From: Oceaniferula flava
GTDB lineage: Bacteria > Verrucomicrobiota > Verrucomicrobiia > Verrucomicrobiales > Akkermansiaceae
Reading direction: 5' to 3'
DNA length: 64,000 bases
NCBI RefSeq assembly: GCF_016811075.1
Contig: NZ_JAFBGL010000006.1
Span: 1-64,000, forward strand
The notes beneath the pieces were generated by a model that was given only the letters and a program-made list of their open reading frames with translations, made no database searches and was not told where the DNA came from. The position numbers and the translations under genes were made by a program. Positions 7,255 through 15,985 of this stretch are shown piece after piece. How positions within the stretch are numbered: position 1 is the stretch's first letter; every line of letters begins with the position of its first letter.

Positions 7255-8487
7255 TCAGAGGCTTTTCTTGGTCGGTAGCACCGCATTGGCGAACAACAGG
7301 CCGATCACCAGCGAGATGAAAATCAGAAAGGCTTGGGTGCCATTGGTGTAGTGGTCCGCGATTTGTTCGCCGGTGATCCACGAGTTCAGCAGCAGGTAAG
7401 TTTTACTACCCGGCACCAGCACCACCAGTCCGCCCGAGAGGATGATCGAGCTGGGGATGCGGCTGAGGTTGGCGTAGAAATTGGCGAAAATTCCTACGCA
7501 AAAGGCGCCGAGAAACATCCCCGAGGCGACGCCGAAGTGCTGCTCACCGCTGCGCGCCACGTAGAACCCGATCAGAGCCGCAACCGCGCACCAGAGCATG
7601 CGCTGGGGGCGGATATTGAAACAGACCGTCAGGGAAATCGACAACAGCGCGATGGCGGGCAGCGTTTTCCACTGGGGCATGTTGTGGATCCCGTGGAGAT
7701 CATCACCGGCTCCCGCGCCCCAGAGCAGCACCCCGATACCGACACCGAGGATGGAGCCGAAGTAGAGCTTGAACAGGGTCATCACCGCATGCACCAGCTT
7801 CGAGGTGCCGGAGATCAAAATCCGACACGCAATCTCACTAAGTGAGGTGGTTAGCGCCAGTCCGGGAATGAAGATAACGATGGTGGATAGGATCACGAAG
7901 GGCACGTTGATCTTCACCCCGATGGCGGCAATGCCGGTGGCCATGATGCCCGCTAGCATGGCTGAGACGATCTCGATGGTGTCCGAGAGTCGATCGACCT
8001 TTCCCCCTAACTTATTGAGGTAGAAAATCACGATCGTAGCGAGCGCGGCGACGATGACGTTGTTGTAGTTGAACGACATCAGCGCGGCAAAACTCGCGCT
8101 CAGCACCACTGCGCCAATCAGGCTGGTGAAGTGGCCGTAACTGGGGCCCATGCGGAAAATCTGCTGCAGCTCGTCCCTGGCCTGGCTGAAATTGCACTCG
8201 CCGCTTTCCACCTGGTCGACCAAGGCATCGATGAGTTCCAGTTTTCCCAGATCACCATCGGCTGGGTGCACCCGTTCGATGTGGATGTGCTGATCGGTCT
8301 TATCGTGTAGCCAGAAACAGGACGTGATGCTGGTGGCATTGATCAAAAAGCTACCATTGATGCCCAGCACCCCACAGAGGTTGGTGAGGTGCTTCTCGAT
8401 GCGATGACTGGTGGCACCACACTCGTGCAGAGCCAGCCCCAGCTCGGAAACAAAGGCGGCTTTCTTGAGATATTCTTCCTCGGTCAT
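7255..8487 (-). CDS. ThrE-type threonine/serine exporter family protein
   Basis: A 410-residue membrane protein with the fused arrangement of the threonine/serine exporter family: an N-terminal cytoplasmic part (about 1-125) followed by roughly ten membrane segments. Motifs LHECGATSHRIEKHL (about 17-31), VILSTIVIFIPGLALTTSLSEIA (about 195-217) and SSIILSGGLVVLVPGSKTYL (about 353-372) are characteristic of the two halves (PF06738 then DUF3815). Such carriers export Thr and Ser using proton motive force; the actual substrate here is inferred. It is convergent with the PIN/TRAM gene and not linked to amino-acid biosynthesis genes. Confidence 0.85.
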   Translation of the reverse strand: MTEEEYLKKAAFVSELGLALHECGATSHRIEKHLTNLCGVLGINGSFLINATSITSCFWLHDKTDQHIHIERVHPADGDLGKLELIDALVDQVESGECNFSQARDELQQIFRMGPSYGHFTSLIGAVVLSASFAALMSFNYNNVIVAALATIVIFYLNKLGGKVDRLSDTIEIVSAMLAGIMATGIAAIGVKINVPFVILSTIVIFIPGLALTTSLSEIACRILISGTSKLVHAVMTLFKLYFGSILGVGIGVLLWGAGAGDDLHGIHNMPQWKTLPAIALLSISLTVCFNIRPQRMLWCAVAALIGFYVARSGEQHFGVASGMFLGAFCVGIFANFYANLSRIPSSIILSGGLVVLVPGSKTYLLLNSWITGEQIADHYTNGTQAFLIFISLVIGLLFANAVLPTKKSL

Positions 8488-8569
8488 GACAGGTTGTTGT
8501 TAGATCGAGGCAAAAAAATTCCCCGCGCCCCCGCGAGTGCATTCGCGGGCATTCGCGGGGATGGGAAAA

Positions 8570-10462
8570 TTAGCCTCCGGTTTTAGGATTGCGCTTTTTC
8601 TTTTTGGTTTCTGGGGTGGCATCGCGCATCGGTTTCTTGGCATCGCCTTGACCCATTTTTTGAGCGCGCTGCTGTTCTTCCATGCGTTCGGCCATGCGTT
8701 CCATGAAGGTTTTCTTGCCGTTTTTCTTCGGTGTGCGTTTCACCAGCTCAGCTTCCGGCATGCGGTTGGTGAGCCAGGTCTGGCCGATGGAGAAGATGTT
8801 CTGCGTGGTCCAGTAGAGCGCCAGTGCGGAGGCGAAGTTGTAACAGAAGAAGAAGAACATCAGAGGCATCAGCATGAAGATCCGCTGCTGCATTTTGTCG
8901 CCAGTTTTCGGCGTCATTTTCATCTGCAGGACCATGGTCACCGCCATCAGAATGGGCAGCAGGTTGATCGGTAAGGCATCGCCGAGGAAGGGCAGGCTGA
9001 AGGGGAGCTCGAGGGTGGTGAGGGTATCGGGCATCGACAGATCGTCCACCCAGAGGAAGCTTTCGCCGCGGAGTTCCACCGCGAACTGGAGCATCTTGTA
9101 GTAGCCGAAGAAGATAGGAATCTGCAGGAACATCGGCAGGCAGCCGCCCATCGGGTTGATCTGATACTCCTTGTAGAGCTTCATCGTTTCCTGATTCAGC
9201 TTGGTCGGGTTATCGGCGTATTTCTCACGCAGGTCCTTCATGATCGGCTGCAGCTTGCTCATGCGCTTCATGGTGCGCGTGGACTTGTTGTGCAGCGGCC
9301 AGATGGCACAGCGGATGAGAATGGTCAGGGCGATGATGGAAAGCCCCCAGGCCCAGGTGTCGGCAGTCTTGGAAAAGGCAACGTCGTGCAGCCAGTTCAG
9401 AACGCTGTAGAGGAAGACCGAGATGGGAGTGAACCATCCGTAGTTCATGACTTCCTTGGCATCGCCATCGAGCTTCTTCAGCACGCTGTAGCTCTTGGGG
9501 CCGAGGTAGACCGAGTAGCTCAGGGTTTCCGCTTCTTCGGAGGCGAGCTTGGTGACCGGCAGGGAGAAGCCGGAGCGGACGGAATACTTCGGCTTTTCAG
9601 GATCGGCACCGGGCAGATCGATCTTGGACGCCTTGGCCCAGTAAGTGGAAGGTTGTTTGACCTTCGGCTGAATCATGGAGGTGAAGAACTGGTTGGAAAC
9701 ACCGGCATACTCGAGCTCTTCCACGCTTTCCTGGAACAGCGGGCGGGCATCGCGCCAGAAGCCTTTTTTGAACCAGTTGCTGTCCTTGATGGTGAAGCTG
9801 CCGTCATCGAGGAAGTAGGCACCTCCTTGGTTTTCCCACTCGCGCGGGTGCAGCGGGGAGACGCTACCGCAGAACATGGAGTAGTTGCCGATGTTGATTG
9901 AGTTCTTGCCGGTGTTGGTCAGGGTGACTTTGAGGTTCAGACGCCAGGCTGCGCCGGGAGCATCGGCATCTTCCTCCAGCGACCAGCGCTTGGTGATCTT
10001 CAGGCCGCCGGGTGTGGTGGCTTCGCAGAAGATAACGCCGTCTTTTTCCACCAGCTGGTAGTGCAGCGCGAGGTAGTCATCGACTCCTTCGGTGAAGGCG
10101 CCGATGGGGGCTGGGGAGTGCTCGTTGATGGTGACGAACTCGCTCTCCGCGTGGATTTTCTTCTGGTCGAGCAGGCGGGCGAAGGCGATGCCGCCTCCGT
10201 TTGAAGTAAAGTGGAATTCCACCTGGGGCCCACCCTCTTTTCCGGAGGTGAGCACGGCGGTTTTCTCACCGACCTTGGGGATATTCGGCTCGCGCACCAT
10301 CTCGCCAACCTCAGGCTTGGCCTCACTTTCAGGGACCTCGGTGAGATCGGTCTCTTCGAGAGTTGGTTTGTTTTCCTCCGGTGCCTGCTTGGGCATGAAG
10401 TAGTAGTTCGCTGCGAGCAGAATGCCGCAGATGGTAAGTATGATCCAGCCTTTGCGATCCAT
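8570..10462 (-). CDS. yidC: membrane protein insertase YidC
   Basis: A 630-residue YidC of the Gram-negative type: an N-terminal transmembrane anchor (about 5-23), a large periplasmic beta domain (about 60-340), then five C-terminal membrane helices that form the insertase core, including NPMGGCLPMFLQIPIFFGYYK split over about 436-455 and WTTQNIFSIGQTWLTNRM near 560. A strongly basic cytoplasmic tail (about 575-630) may contact ribosomes. It inserts membrane proteins alone or with SecYEG. The gene is last in the rpmH-rnpA-yidD-yidC group, 72 bases after yidD. Confidence 0.97.
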   Translation of the reverse strand: MDRKGWIILTICGILLAANYYFMPKQAPEENKPTLEETDLTEVPESEAKPEVGEMVREPNIPKVGEKTAVLTSGKEGGPQVEFHFTSNGGGIAFARLLDQKKIHAESEFVTINEHSPAPIGAFTEGVDDYLALHYQLVEKDGVIFCEATTPGGLKITKRWSLEEDADAPGAAWRLNLKVTLTNTGKNSINIGNYSMFCGSVSPLHPREWENQGGAYFLDDGSFTIKDSNWFKKGFWRDARPLFQESVEELEYAGVSNQFFTSMIQPKVKQPSTYWAKASKIDLPGADPEKPKYSVRSGFSLPVTKLASEEAETLSYSVYLGPKSYSVLKKLDGDAKEVMNYGWFTPISVFLYSVLNWLHDVAFSKTADTWAWGLSIIALTILIRCAIWPLHNKSTRTMKRMSKLQPIMKDLREKYADNPTKLNQETMKLYKEYQINPMGGCLPMFLQIPIFFGYYKMLQFAVELRGESFLWVDDLSMPDTLTTLELPFSLPFLGDALPINLLPILMAVTMVLQMKMTPKTGDKMQQRIFMLMPLMFFFFCYNFASALALYWTTQNIFSIGQTWLTNRMPEAELVKRTPKKNGKKTFMERMAERMEEQQRAQKMGQGDAKKPMRDATPETKKKKRNPKTGG

Positions 10463-10534
10463 GATGTTTGTTGGTTATTAGGAAATTGGGATTAGGAAAT
10501 GAGAGATGGGTTGGCTCAGGCGAGCCGAGAGAGA

Positions 10535-10792
10535 TTACTTTTTGGGTGGCACCGGGTCCTCGCCGCAGCCGCCCCACGGATGGCAGCGGAAAATACGACA
10601 AATGCCAAGCCATGATCCGCGATACGGGCCATGAATTTTGACCGCTTGGAGGAAATAGTTCGAGCAGGTCGGGTGAAAGCGGCAGCCACTGTTCGGCCCA
10701 CCGATGACTTTGAGCACCGGATTGAGGAATTTCTGGTAAAATCGAATGCCAAAATAAATGAAGCGGCTGATGCAGTGAGTGATGAGTTTCAC
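10535..10792 (-). CDS. yidD: membrane protein insertion efficiency factor YidD
   Basis: An 85-residue YidD with the diagnostic FYQKFLNPV, GCRFHPTCSNYFLQAVKIHG and CHPWGGCGEDPVP motifs, including the conserved cysteines. YidD is a small membrane-associated protein that assists YidC. The chosen start is GTG at 10792, which overlaps the rnpA stop as GTGA and gives the expected N-terminus VKLITHCISRF; a longer frame to 10837 adds 15 residues inside rnpA that do not look conserved. Overlap implies translational coupling with rnpA. Confidence 0.93.
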   Translation of the reverse strand: MKLITHCISRFIYFGIRFYQKFLNPVLKVIGGPNSGCRFHPTCSNYFLQAVKIHGPYRGSWLGICRIFRCHPWGGCGEDPVPPKK

Positions 10793-11142
10793 GGCGTGGT
10801 GTCGAGGATTCCGAGACGATTCGCCTGCTTCAACCAATCGGCCTCGAGCTGGTCGAAGCTGGCCTCCGGTGCGCGCCAGCGGATCACGGTGACGATGTAG
10901 CGGCGGCCTTGGATGCGGTGCAGGTGCTTGGCCAGGATCGCTTGCACCCGGCGGCGTAGATGATTACGGGTGACGGCATTGCCGACTTTCTTGGTAATGA
11001 TGACACCCGCCTTGTGGTGCGGCAGTTGCTCATCGGCCAATGTGCTGAGCACGAGGTAGGCGCCGCCTTTGGCCTGTCCTTTCTGGCGCGTCAGCGAGAA
11101 CTCCGCGTGGCGCGTCATGCTGTATTTCCTACGCAGACGCAT
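10789..11142 (-). CDS. rnpA: ribonuclease P protein component
   Basis: A 117-residue basic protein with the RnpA core: GVIITKKVGNAVTRNHLRRRVQAI (about 62-85) contains the RNR-type RNA-binding helix, here RNHLRRRV, and the preceding strands and C-terminal YIVTVIRWRAPEASFDQL complete the fold. It forms RNase P with the rnpB RNA (not in this window) to mature tRNA 5-prime ends. Placed between rpmH and yidD, with a 4-base overlap with yidD and a stem-loop in the upstream rpmH-rnpA gap. Confidence 0.95.
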   Translation of the reverse strand: MRLRRKYSMTRHAEFSLTRQKGQAKGGAYLVLSTLADEQLPHHKAGVIITKKVGNAVTRNHLRRRVQAILAKHLHRIQGRRYIVTVIRWRAPEASFDQLEADWLKQANRLGILDTTP

Positions 11143-11201
11143 GCTGAGTGAGGGGAAAGGGGGCGGCTTGGCCGTTGAGCCACTGGGCTAAACGCAGAAA
11201 C

Positions 11202-11222
11202 GGCCACCGAGGGGTGGCCGTC
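11202..11222 (-). terminator. stem-loop between rpmH and rnpA
   Basis: Minus strand ACGGCCACC-CCTC-GGTGGCCGT is a near-perfect GC-rich hairpin followed by only a short T run (TTTC). It lies in the 149-base rpmH-rnpA gap, and may be a partial terminator or processing signal that lowers rnpA expression relative to rpmH. Confidence 0.5.
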
Positions 11223-11291
11223 TCAAATTATACGTTAATGTCTGTGGCGAGACGCAAGTGTGCACCGTCAACCACAGCCAGACACGCCTAA

Positions 11292-11480
11292 TTAAGCAGC
11301 CTTGGTGTGCTGCTTGACGTGGCGCTTGAAGTGGATCTCGGCACCTTTTGGAAGGAGACGCTTACGTCCCTTTTGGCGGCGACGGCGGAGGCAGTCACGG
11401 CCTGCTTTGGTGCTCATGCGGGCGCGGAACCCGTGTTGACGTTTGCGGGTGCGCTTGGAAGGCTGGAAGGTGCGTTTCAT
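11292..11480 (-). CDS. rpmH: 50S ribosomal protein L34, with C-terminal extension
   Basis: The first 42 residues ([20 protein letters not shown], then [22 protein letters not shown]) are canonical L34, a ribosomal protein contacting 23S rRNA. The protein continues about 20 residues ([20 protein letters not shown]) beyond the usual 44-46-residue end, a basic tail probably contacting rRNA as well. It leads the rpmH-rnpA-yidD-yidC group, and a TTGACA-type promoter lies 139 bases upstream. The extension is in frame with no stop, so it is real sequence and not a frameshift artefact. Confidence 0.95.
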   Translation of the reverse strand: MKRTFQPSKRTRKRQHGFRARMSTKAGRDCLRRRRQKGRKRLLPKGAEIHFKRHVKQHTKAA

Positions 11481-11618
11481 GATGAAAGACGGTTGGGACG
11501 GTTAGGTCTGGTTAGTGATGGTTCGTTGCTCGGAGTCTGTGTAGGACGTTGCCCATCAGACGTTCGCCGGTTGGCGGAATTACCCTAGCCAGCGATTCTG
11601 CCAGCGGACGGGGCGGGC

Positions 11619-11646
11619 AACCTAGGGAAATTTTGACCGTTGTCAA
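11619..11646 (-). promoter_or_regulatory. candidate sigma-70-type promoter for rpmH
   Basis: On the minus strand a perfect TTGACA (11646-11641) is followed after 16 bases by TAGGTT (11624-11619), a weak -10. An A/T tract at about 11668-11686 lies upstream, resembling an UP element. It points towards rpmH with a 5-prime leader of about 130 bases. Confidence 0.4.
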
Positions 11647-11723
11647 CCCGGCATTGTCCGGAAAGGCAAAATTCTTAAAAAAAACTACCCAGAGGGGCAA
11701 ATCCTGATAATTTGTCGCCATCC

Positions 11724-12287
11724 ATGGCCGCCAACAACATCCCAGCCAGCGATTTAGCTGAAATGTCCGCCGATCTCTCCGATCGGGCCGAACGCACAAT
11801 GGACAGCAATCCCAGCGTGCGCGTGGAACCTGCTACCATCGAGGACCTGCCGGAGCTGGTGGAGCTGCTGACCGATCTGATGGAACTGCAGGGCGACTTC
11901 ATCCCGGACCGCAACGCCCACGAACGTGGCCTGGCGCTGATTCTCGAGCAGCCGAACCGCGGCCGCATCTTTGTCCTGCGCAACGACGAGCAGATTTTCG
12001 GCATGGTCAACCTGCTGTTCACCATCTCCACCGCGCTCGGTGGCTTGGTGATTCTGATGGAGGACTTTATCATCCACCCCAACCACCGTGGCCAGGGCTA
12101 CGGCGAGGTGCTGCTGGATTACGTGTTCGAGTTCGCCGATAAAAAGGACTTCAAGCGGATCACCCTGCTGACCGATAAAATTGGCTCCGAAGCGCAGAAT
12201 TTCTTCAGTAAGGTCGGCTTTGAATACTCGAGTATGATTCCCATGCGCCGATTGACCAAGCCGGGGCAAGAAGATCAAGCAATCTAA
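11724..12287 (+). CDS. GNAT family N-acetyltransferase
   Basis: A cytosolic acetyltransferase of about 187 residues. The domain starts at VRVEPATIEDLPELVELL, and the acetyl-CoA-binding signature is in IIHPNHRGQGYGEVLLDYVF (HRGQGYG), followed by the typical later strand KRITLLTDKIGSEAQNFFSKVGFEYS. The amine substrate cannot be predicted. Start uncertain: ATG at 11724 used; ATGs at 11763 and 11802 are alternatives, and no ribosome-binding site clearly decides. It diverges from rpmH. Confidence 0.85.
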   Translation: MAANNIPASDLAEMSADLSDRAERTMDSNPSVRVEPATIEDLPELVELLTDLMELQGDFIPDRNAHERGLALILEQPNRGRIFVLRNDEQIFGMVNLLFTISTALGGLVILMEDFIIHPNHRGQGYGEVLLDYVFEFADKKDFKRITLLTDKIGSEAQNFFSKVGFEYSSMIPMRRLTKPGQEDQAI

Positions 12288-12306
12288 ACTAATAGATTAA
12301 AAACTT

Positions 12307-13263
12307 TTACTCGTCCGGCACGAAAAAGGCATCAAACAGCGAGGGAGTGATGTATTTTTCCTCCGCAGGCGCGCTTGAGCTTTTTGGCTGAGGTTGCGGC
12401 GGCGATGCCGGCTCGGGCACTGATTTGACTTCGGGTGCTGGCTCGGTGATGGCTTCGATCTCCGGCTCGCTGACGACTTCGGGCGCAAATTCCACCCAGG
12501 CGGTGGGTTCGTGCTGTTCGGCGCAGTGGACTTGCACCTTGGCGAGTCCGGCCGACTGCAAACCGCGCGTGATCGTGCGGGTGGCGATGTTCGGACAATT
12601 GCAGTCGGAGCTCAGGTGACAGAGCATCACGGTGCTGAGTTTCTCGCAGGCGACATCGCGCAGCAGGCTGGCGGTTTGATCGTTGGAAAGGTGGCCGTGA
12701 CGGGAGGCGATGCGTTGTTTGGTGGCCCAGGGGCGTTTGGTATCGAGCTCCAGCAAGTTTTCATCGTAGTTCGCCTCCACATAGATCGCGTGGCTGCCTT
12801 TGAGCTGCTCGCGCATCAGGTGGGTGACGTGACCGACATCACTGACCATGCCGAGTCGGGTGCCTTGGCCGTTGAGAACGAAACCGACCGGTTCGGCGGC
12901 GTCGTGCGGAATGCGGAAGGCGCGCACCGAGAGCTCGCCTAGTTCGAAATCCTGATCGCTGTGGAACACCCGCCAGGGGATCTGGCTCTTCATCTTGTAG
13001 CTGAGGGCCTCGCGTGTGAGGGCATTGGCATAGACCGAGATCTCGCGTTGGCGCAGCAGCACATCCACCCCGCGGGCGTGATCGCTGTGCTCGTGAGTCA
13101 GTAGAATGGCGTCCAGCTGGTCAGGTTCCACCCCCAGGCGTTGCATGCGCAGCACCAGTTGTTTGGCGCTCAGCCCGGCATCGACCAAGACGGTGGTGGA
13201 TCCGCACTGGACCAAGGTGGCATTTCCACCACTTCCACTCCCGAGAACCGCCATGCGCATCAT
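12307..13263 (-). CDS. WalJ/YycJ-like metallo-beta-lactamase-fold hydrolase with Pro/Glu-rich tail
   Basis: A 318-residue MBL-fold protein starting MMRMAVLGSGSGGNATLVQ, with the metal motif LTHEHSDHARG (about 60-70) and further ligands in FRIPHDAAEP and GHLSNDQTASLL. This is the WalJ/YycJ/VicX type, thought to act as exonuclease-like phosphodiesterase linked to cell-wall or replication coordination. The last 65 residues are a Pro/Glu/Ser-rich low-complexity linker ending in a hydrophobic ITPSLFDAFFVPDE peptide. That ending looks like a tethering or interaction tail, unusual for the family. ATG at 13263 chosen over an upstream TTG. Confidence 0.85.
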   Translation of the reverse strand: MMRMAVLGSGSGGNATLVQCGSTTVLVDAGLSAKQLVLRMQRLGVEPDQLDAILLTHEHSDHARGVDVLLRQREISVYANALTREALSYKMKSQIPWRVFHSDQDFELGELSVRAFRIPHDAAEPVGFVLNGQGTRLGMVSDVGHVTHLMREQLKGSHAIYVEANYDENLLELDTKRPWATKQRIASRHGHLSNDQTASLLRDVACEKLSTVMLCHLSSDCNCPNIATRTITRGLQSAGLAKVQVHCAEQHEPTAWVEFAPEVVSEPEIEAITEPAPEVKSVPEPASPPQPQPKSSSAPAEEKYITPSLFDAFFVPDE

Positions 13264-13374
13264 GGCCGTGAGTGTGCCCTCGTCGATGCGTAGAATCAAG
13301 TGTGGAGTCGTGCCACGCCGTGGCAGCTGGGATAAATACTTGTTAATGCCGAATTTCTCAGACAGATTCCCGCC

Positions 13375-14013
13375 ATGAACATCACCCAGATCTTACTCGG
13401 CTCTACCGCCGCGATGTTACTCGCCGCCTTGATTCTTTCCTACAGCGCCATGCGCGATGGCGAGGTGGAAGATGGATATCGCCAGACCGCCAAAGAATTG
13501 ATGGACGAAAACTCACGGCTGCAGGCCGAGCTCGAGCGCCTTCGTGGTGCCGCCCCGACCGCAGCCCCCACACCGGCCGAAAAACCTGACTCCATGACCG
13601 CCGCTGAACTCGACGCGCTGAAGAAGGAGAACAAACGCCTCCAGGAAGAAAAAATCGCCGCCGAGGAAAAACGCAAACAAGCCGAGGCCGAAACTCTGGC
13701 GATGAATGAACGCAGCGTCGGCCAGCGCGACAAGGAAGCTCGCCGCGCCCGCCTGATCGCCAATGCCATGGTGATGGCCCAGGTCACTGAGGTGCCGGAG
13801 GACAACGGCGTCATTCCTTTCGTGGTCATTAATGTGAAACACACGAACGTCCGCGTGGGAACTCGACTTGCGATCAGAAGAAACACCGGTATCGTCGGCG
13901 AAGTCATTGTCACTCGCATCGATGACGAAGCCCAGATCGCCGATCCACTGCCGAACCCAGTGGGCAAGATTGACATCAAAGTGGGTGACGAACTCATCGT
14001 CGCTCCTTTATAG
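13375..14013 (+). CDS. membrane-anchored coiled-coil protein of unknown function
   Basis: A 212-residue protein with an N-terminal membrane anchor (ILLGSTAAMLLAALILSYSA), a long coiled coil (about 30-125, rich in Glu, Lys, Ala), and a C-terminal small beta domain (about 140-212) with VRVGTRLAIRR and IDIKVGDELIVAPL. That last part resembles short beta-barrel modules seen in verrucomicrobial envelope proteins, but I do not recognise a named family. Probably anchored in the inner membrane with the rest periplasmic. It runs parallel to, and 68 bases before, the LpxR-like gene. Confidence 0.65.
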   Translation: MNITQILLGSTAAMLLAALILSYSAMRDGEVEDGYRQTAKELMDENSRLQAELERLRGAAPTAAPTPAEKPDSMTAAELDALKKENKRLQEEKIAAEEKRKQAEAETLAMNERSVGQRDKEARRARLIANAMVMAQVTEVPEDNGVIPFVVINVKHTNVRVGTRLAIRRNTGIVGEVIVTRIDDEAQIADPLPNPVGKIDIKVGDELIVAPL

Positions 14014-14081
14014 ACTATAGTAGACTACCGCCGAGCGCTCACAGGTCGCTACGTCGATTCAAACCTCCACTTTTCCCCAGT

Positions 14082-15248
14082 ATGAAGCTACGTCCCATGA
14101 TCCAGCCCGCCGCCGCGGGAGTTCTCGCCTTGCTCAGCCAACCACTGCTCGCGCAGAGTGAATCGGTATCGACCACCACTGGTGAGATCATCGAGCCGGT
14201 GTCGGCGGATTTGATCGGCGGCATCGACCCGCATTTTCAGCTGGAAGGACCCATTGCGACGGCTGATGCCGGCTACCTGACGTTTTTCCTGGATAACGAT
14301 TTGTTTGGCGGCACGGATGAGAACTACACCAACGGCGCCCGACTATCATGGATCACCGAGGGCAAGCCGGCGATCGATATTCCCTTCGTTCAGGACAACC
14401 TGCACCGCTTCAGTGGTGGCAGTGAGAGCTTGAACTGGATGCGCAAGATTTGGGGTTTCCGCCACCCGGCGCAGATCGAATACAGCTACGGCTTCGCGCT
14501 CAGTCAGCTGATGTTCACCCCGGCCACGCGCGAAGCGCTGGTGCCTCCCGAGGGCGAGCGTCCCTATGCCGGCTGGGCGGGTCTCGGGTTTTCCCTGCAC
14601 GCCCGCGATGCCCACGCACAGAACTCGGTGGAAATTGCCATCGGTGTGGTCGGTCCGGCGTCCTACGCGCAGGAAACGCAGGATTTCATTCACGACCTGC
14701 GGGATTTTGACAAGTTCCAAGGCTGGGACAGCCAGATCCCCAACGAGATCACGCTGAACCTCTACTTTAACCAACGCCGCCGGATCGAAAGCCTGCACAA
14801 GATTCAGCTGCCAATGGATCTGAAAGTGGACGGTTTTACCGAAACCGGATACGCGCTCGGCAACTTCCGCACCGATGCCCGGATTGGCTTTCTCGTGCGT
14901 GCCGGGTGGAACTTGCCGGTGGAGTTTGCCGATCCCCGCTTATCTGCCACCGCTCACACCCAGCGCCTCTACAGTGGCGCGGGCAATAGCAACAAGTGGT
15001 CGCTCTACGGCTTGCTCGGTGCCCAGGCCACCGGCGTGCTGCATGACATCACCTTGGACGGCCCCTTGTTCCGCAACTACGATACCAATGTCGACCGCGA
15101 ACCTTTTGTCGCCGAGCTCTATGCCGGCTTTGGCGTGCGCTACTCGGATCTCGAGTTCAGCTACGTGCACACCTACCGCACCAAGACCTTCGAAACGCAG
15201 GATAAAAACCAATCGTTTGGCTCGCTGGCCATCCGTCTTCGTTTCTAA
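14082..15248 (+). CDS. LpxR-like lipid A deacylase (DUF2219)
   Basis: A 388-residue outer-membrane beta-barrel precursor with a signal peptide ending near residue 25 (LLAQS). The family motif FFLDNDLFGGTDENYTNGAR (about 69-88), then ERPYAGWAGLGFSLH (about 159-173) and the LNLYFNQRRRIES segment match LpxR/DUF2219 proteins. LpxR removes the 3-prime acyloxyacyl chain from lipid A in the outer leaflet. The N and T residues of the YTNG loop that bind calcium and the active site are retained. The last residue is Phe, as expected for BAM-assembled barrels. A peptidoglycan hydrolase follows directly. Confidence 0.85.
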   Translation: MKLRPMIQPAAAGVLALLSQPLLAQSESVSTTTGEIIEPVSADLIGGIDPHFQLEGPIATADAGYLTFFLDNDLFGGTDENYTNGARLSWITEGKPAIDIPFVQDNLHRFSGGSESLNWMRKIWGFRHPAQIEYSYGFALSQLMFTPATREALVPPEGERPYAGWAGLGFSLHARDAHAQNSVEIAIGVVGPASYAQETQDFIHDLRDFDKFQGWDSQIPNEITLNLYFNQRRRIESLHKIQLPMDLKVDGFTETGYALGNFRTDARIGFLVRAGWNLPVEFADPRLSATAHTQRLYSGAGNSNKWSLYGLLGAQATGVLHDITLDGPLFRNYDTNVDREPFVAELYAGFGVRYSDLEFSYVHTYRTKTFETQDKNQSFGSLAIRLRF

Positions 15249-15257
15249 GTGAGGCCG

Positions 15258-15935
15258 ATGACTGGACTAGTCCGATGGCGTGCATGGGCAGGTGTGGTTC
15301 TGCTGGGACTGACGTTCGGCCAGAGTGCCGTGGCTGATCCCACCAGCTACCTTGAAAATGGCAAAACCTACTACCGTCCGGCAACCCTGCAGACCTCCCA
15401 ACTGCGCGGCTGGGAACAGCTTAGCGATGAGCGGAAGGCGCTGATCCGTCACGCGCTCACGATCCCCAAGCAGCACGGGTGGTTGAAATACCGCTTTGGC
15501 GGTGCTACGCCCCAGGCGGGTGGTTTTGATTGCTCCGGCGCGATGTATTTTGTCCTGCGCGGACTCGGGTTCAAGATTCCGCGAAGCTCGGCGCAGCAGT
15601 ATCTCTGGTTGAAGGATGCCGGGAACATCCACCCGATCCCAGCCGGTGTCAGTCGCCTGGATCACAGCTCCTTTTCCCTACTCACCCCCGGCGATCTGCT
15701 GTTCTGGAGCGGCACCTACCGCCCCACCGACGGCCGCAAGGTGAACATCAGCCATGTCTCGATCTACCTCGGTCAGGAAAAAGACGGCCGTCACGTGATG
15801 ATCGGCGCCACCAAAGGCCGCAGCTACCGAGGAAAGCGCGGCGATGGCTACGGGGTATACGATTTTAAACTGCCGGCGAAAACGAGTCGGGCGAAATTCA
15901 TCGGCTACGGGCCACCGGTCGGGCTGAAGAAATGA
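15258..15935 (+). CDS. secreted NlpC/P60 cysteine peptidase
   Basis: About 225 residues with a signal peptide and an NlpC/P60 domain. The catalytic Cys is in GGFDCSGAMYFVLR and the His in VNISHVSIYLG, giving a complete Cys-His pair; such enzymes cleave peptide links within peptidoglycan stems. Start: ATG at 15258, with GAGG just upstream, although a GTG at 15249 immediately follows the LpxR stop. The 9-base spacing to the lpxR-like gene implies one transcript, joining an outer-membrane lipid enzyme and a wall hydrolase. Confidence 0.85.
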   Translation: MTGLVRWRAWAGVVLLGLTFGQSAVADPTSYLENGKTYYRPATLQTSQLRGWEQLSDERKALIRHALTIPKQHGWLKYRFGGATPQAGGFDCSGAMYFVLRGLGFKIPRSSAQQYLWLKDAGNIHPIPAGVSRLDHSSFSLLTPGDLLFWSGTYRPTDGRKVNISHVSIYLGQEKDGRHVMIGATKGRSYRGKRGDGYGVYDFKLPAKTSRAKFIGYGPPVGLKK

Positions 15936-15985
15936 CGAAATTAGACGATAGATAAAAATCTCCTCACCAGTAAACTAAGCAGCCT

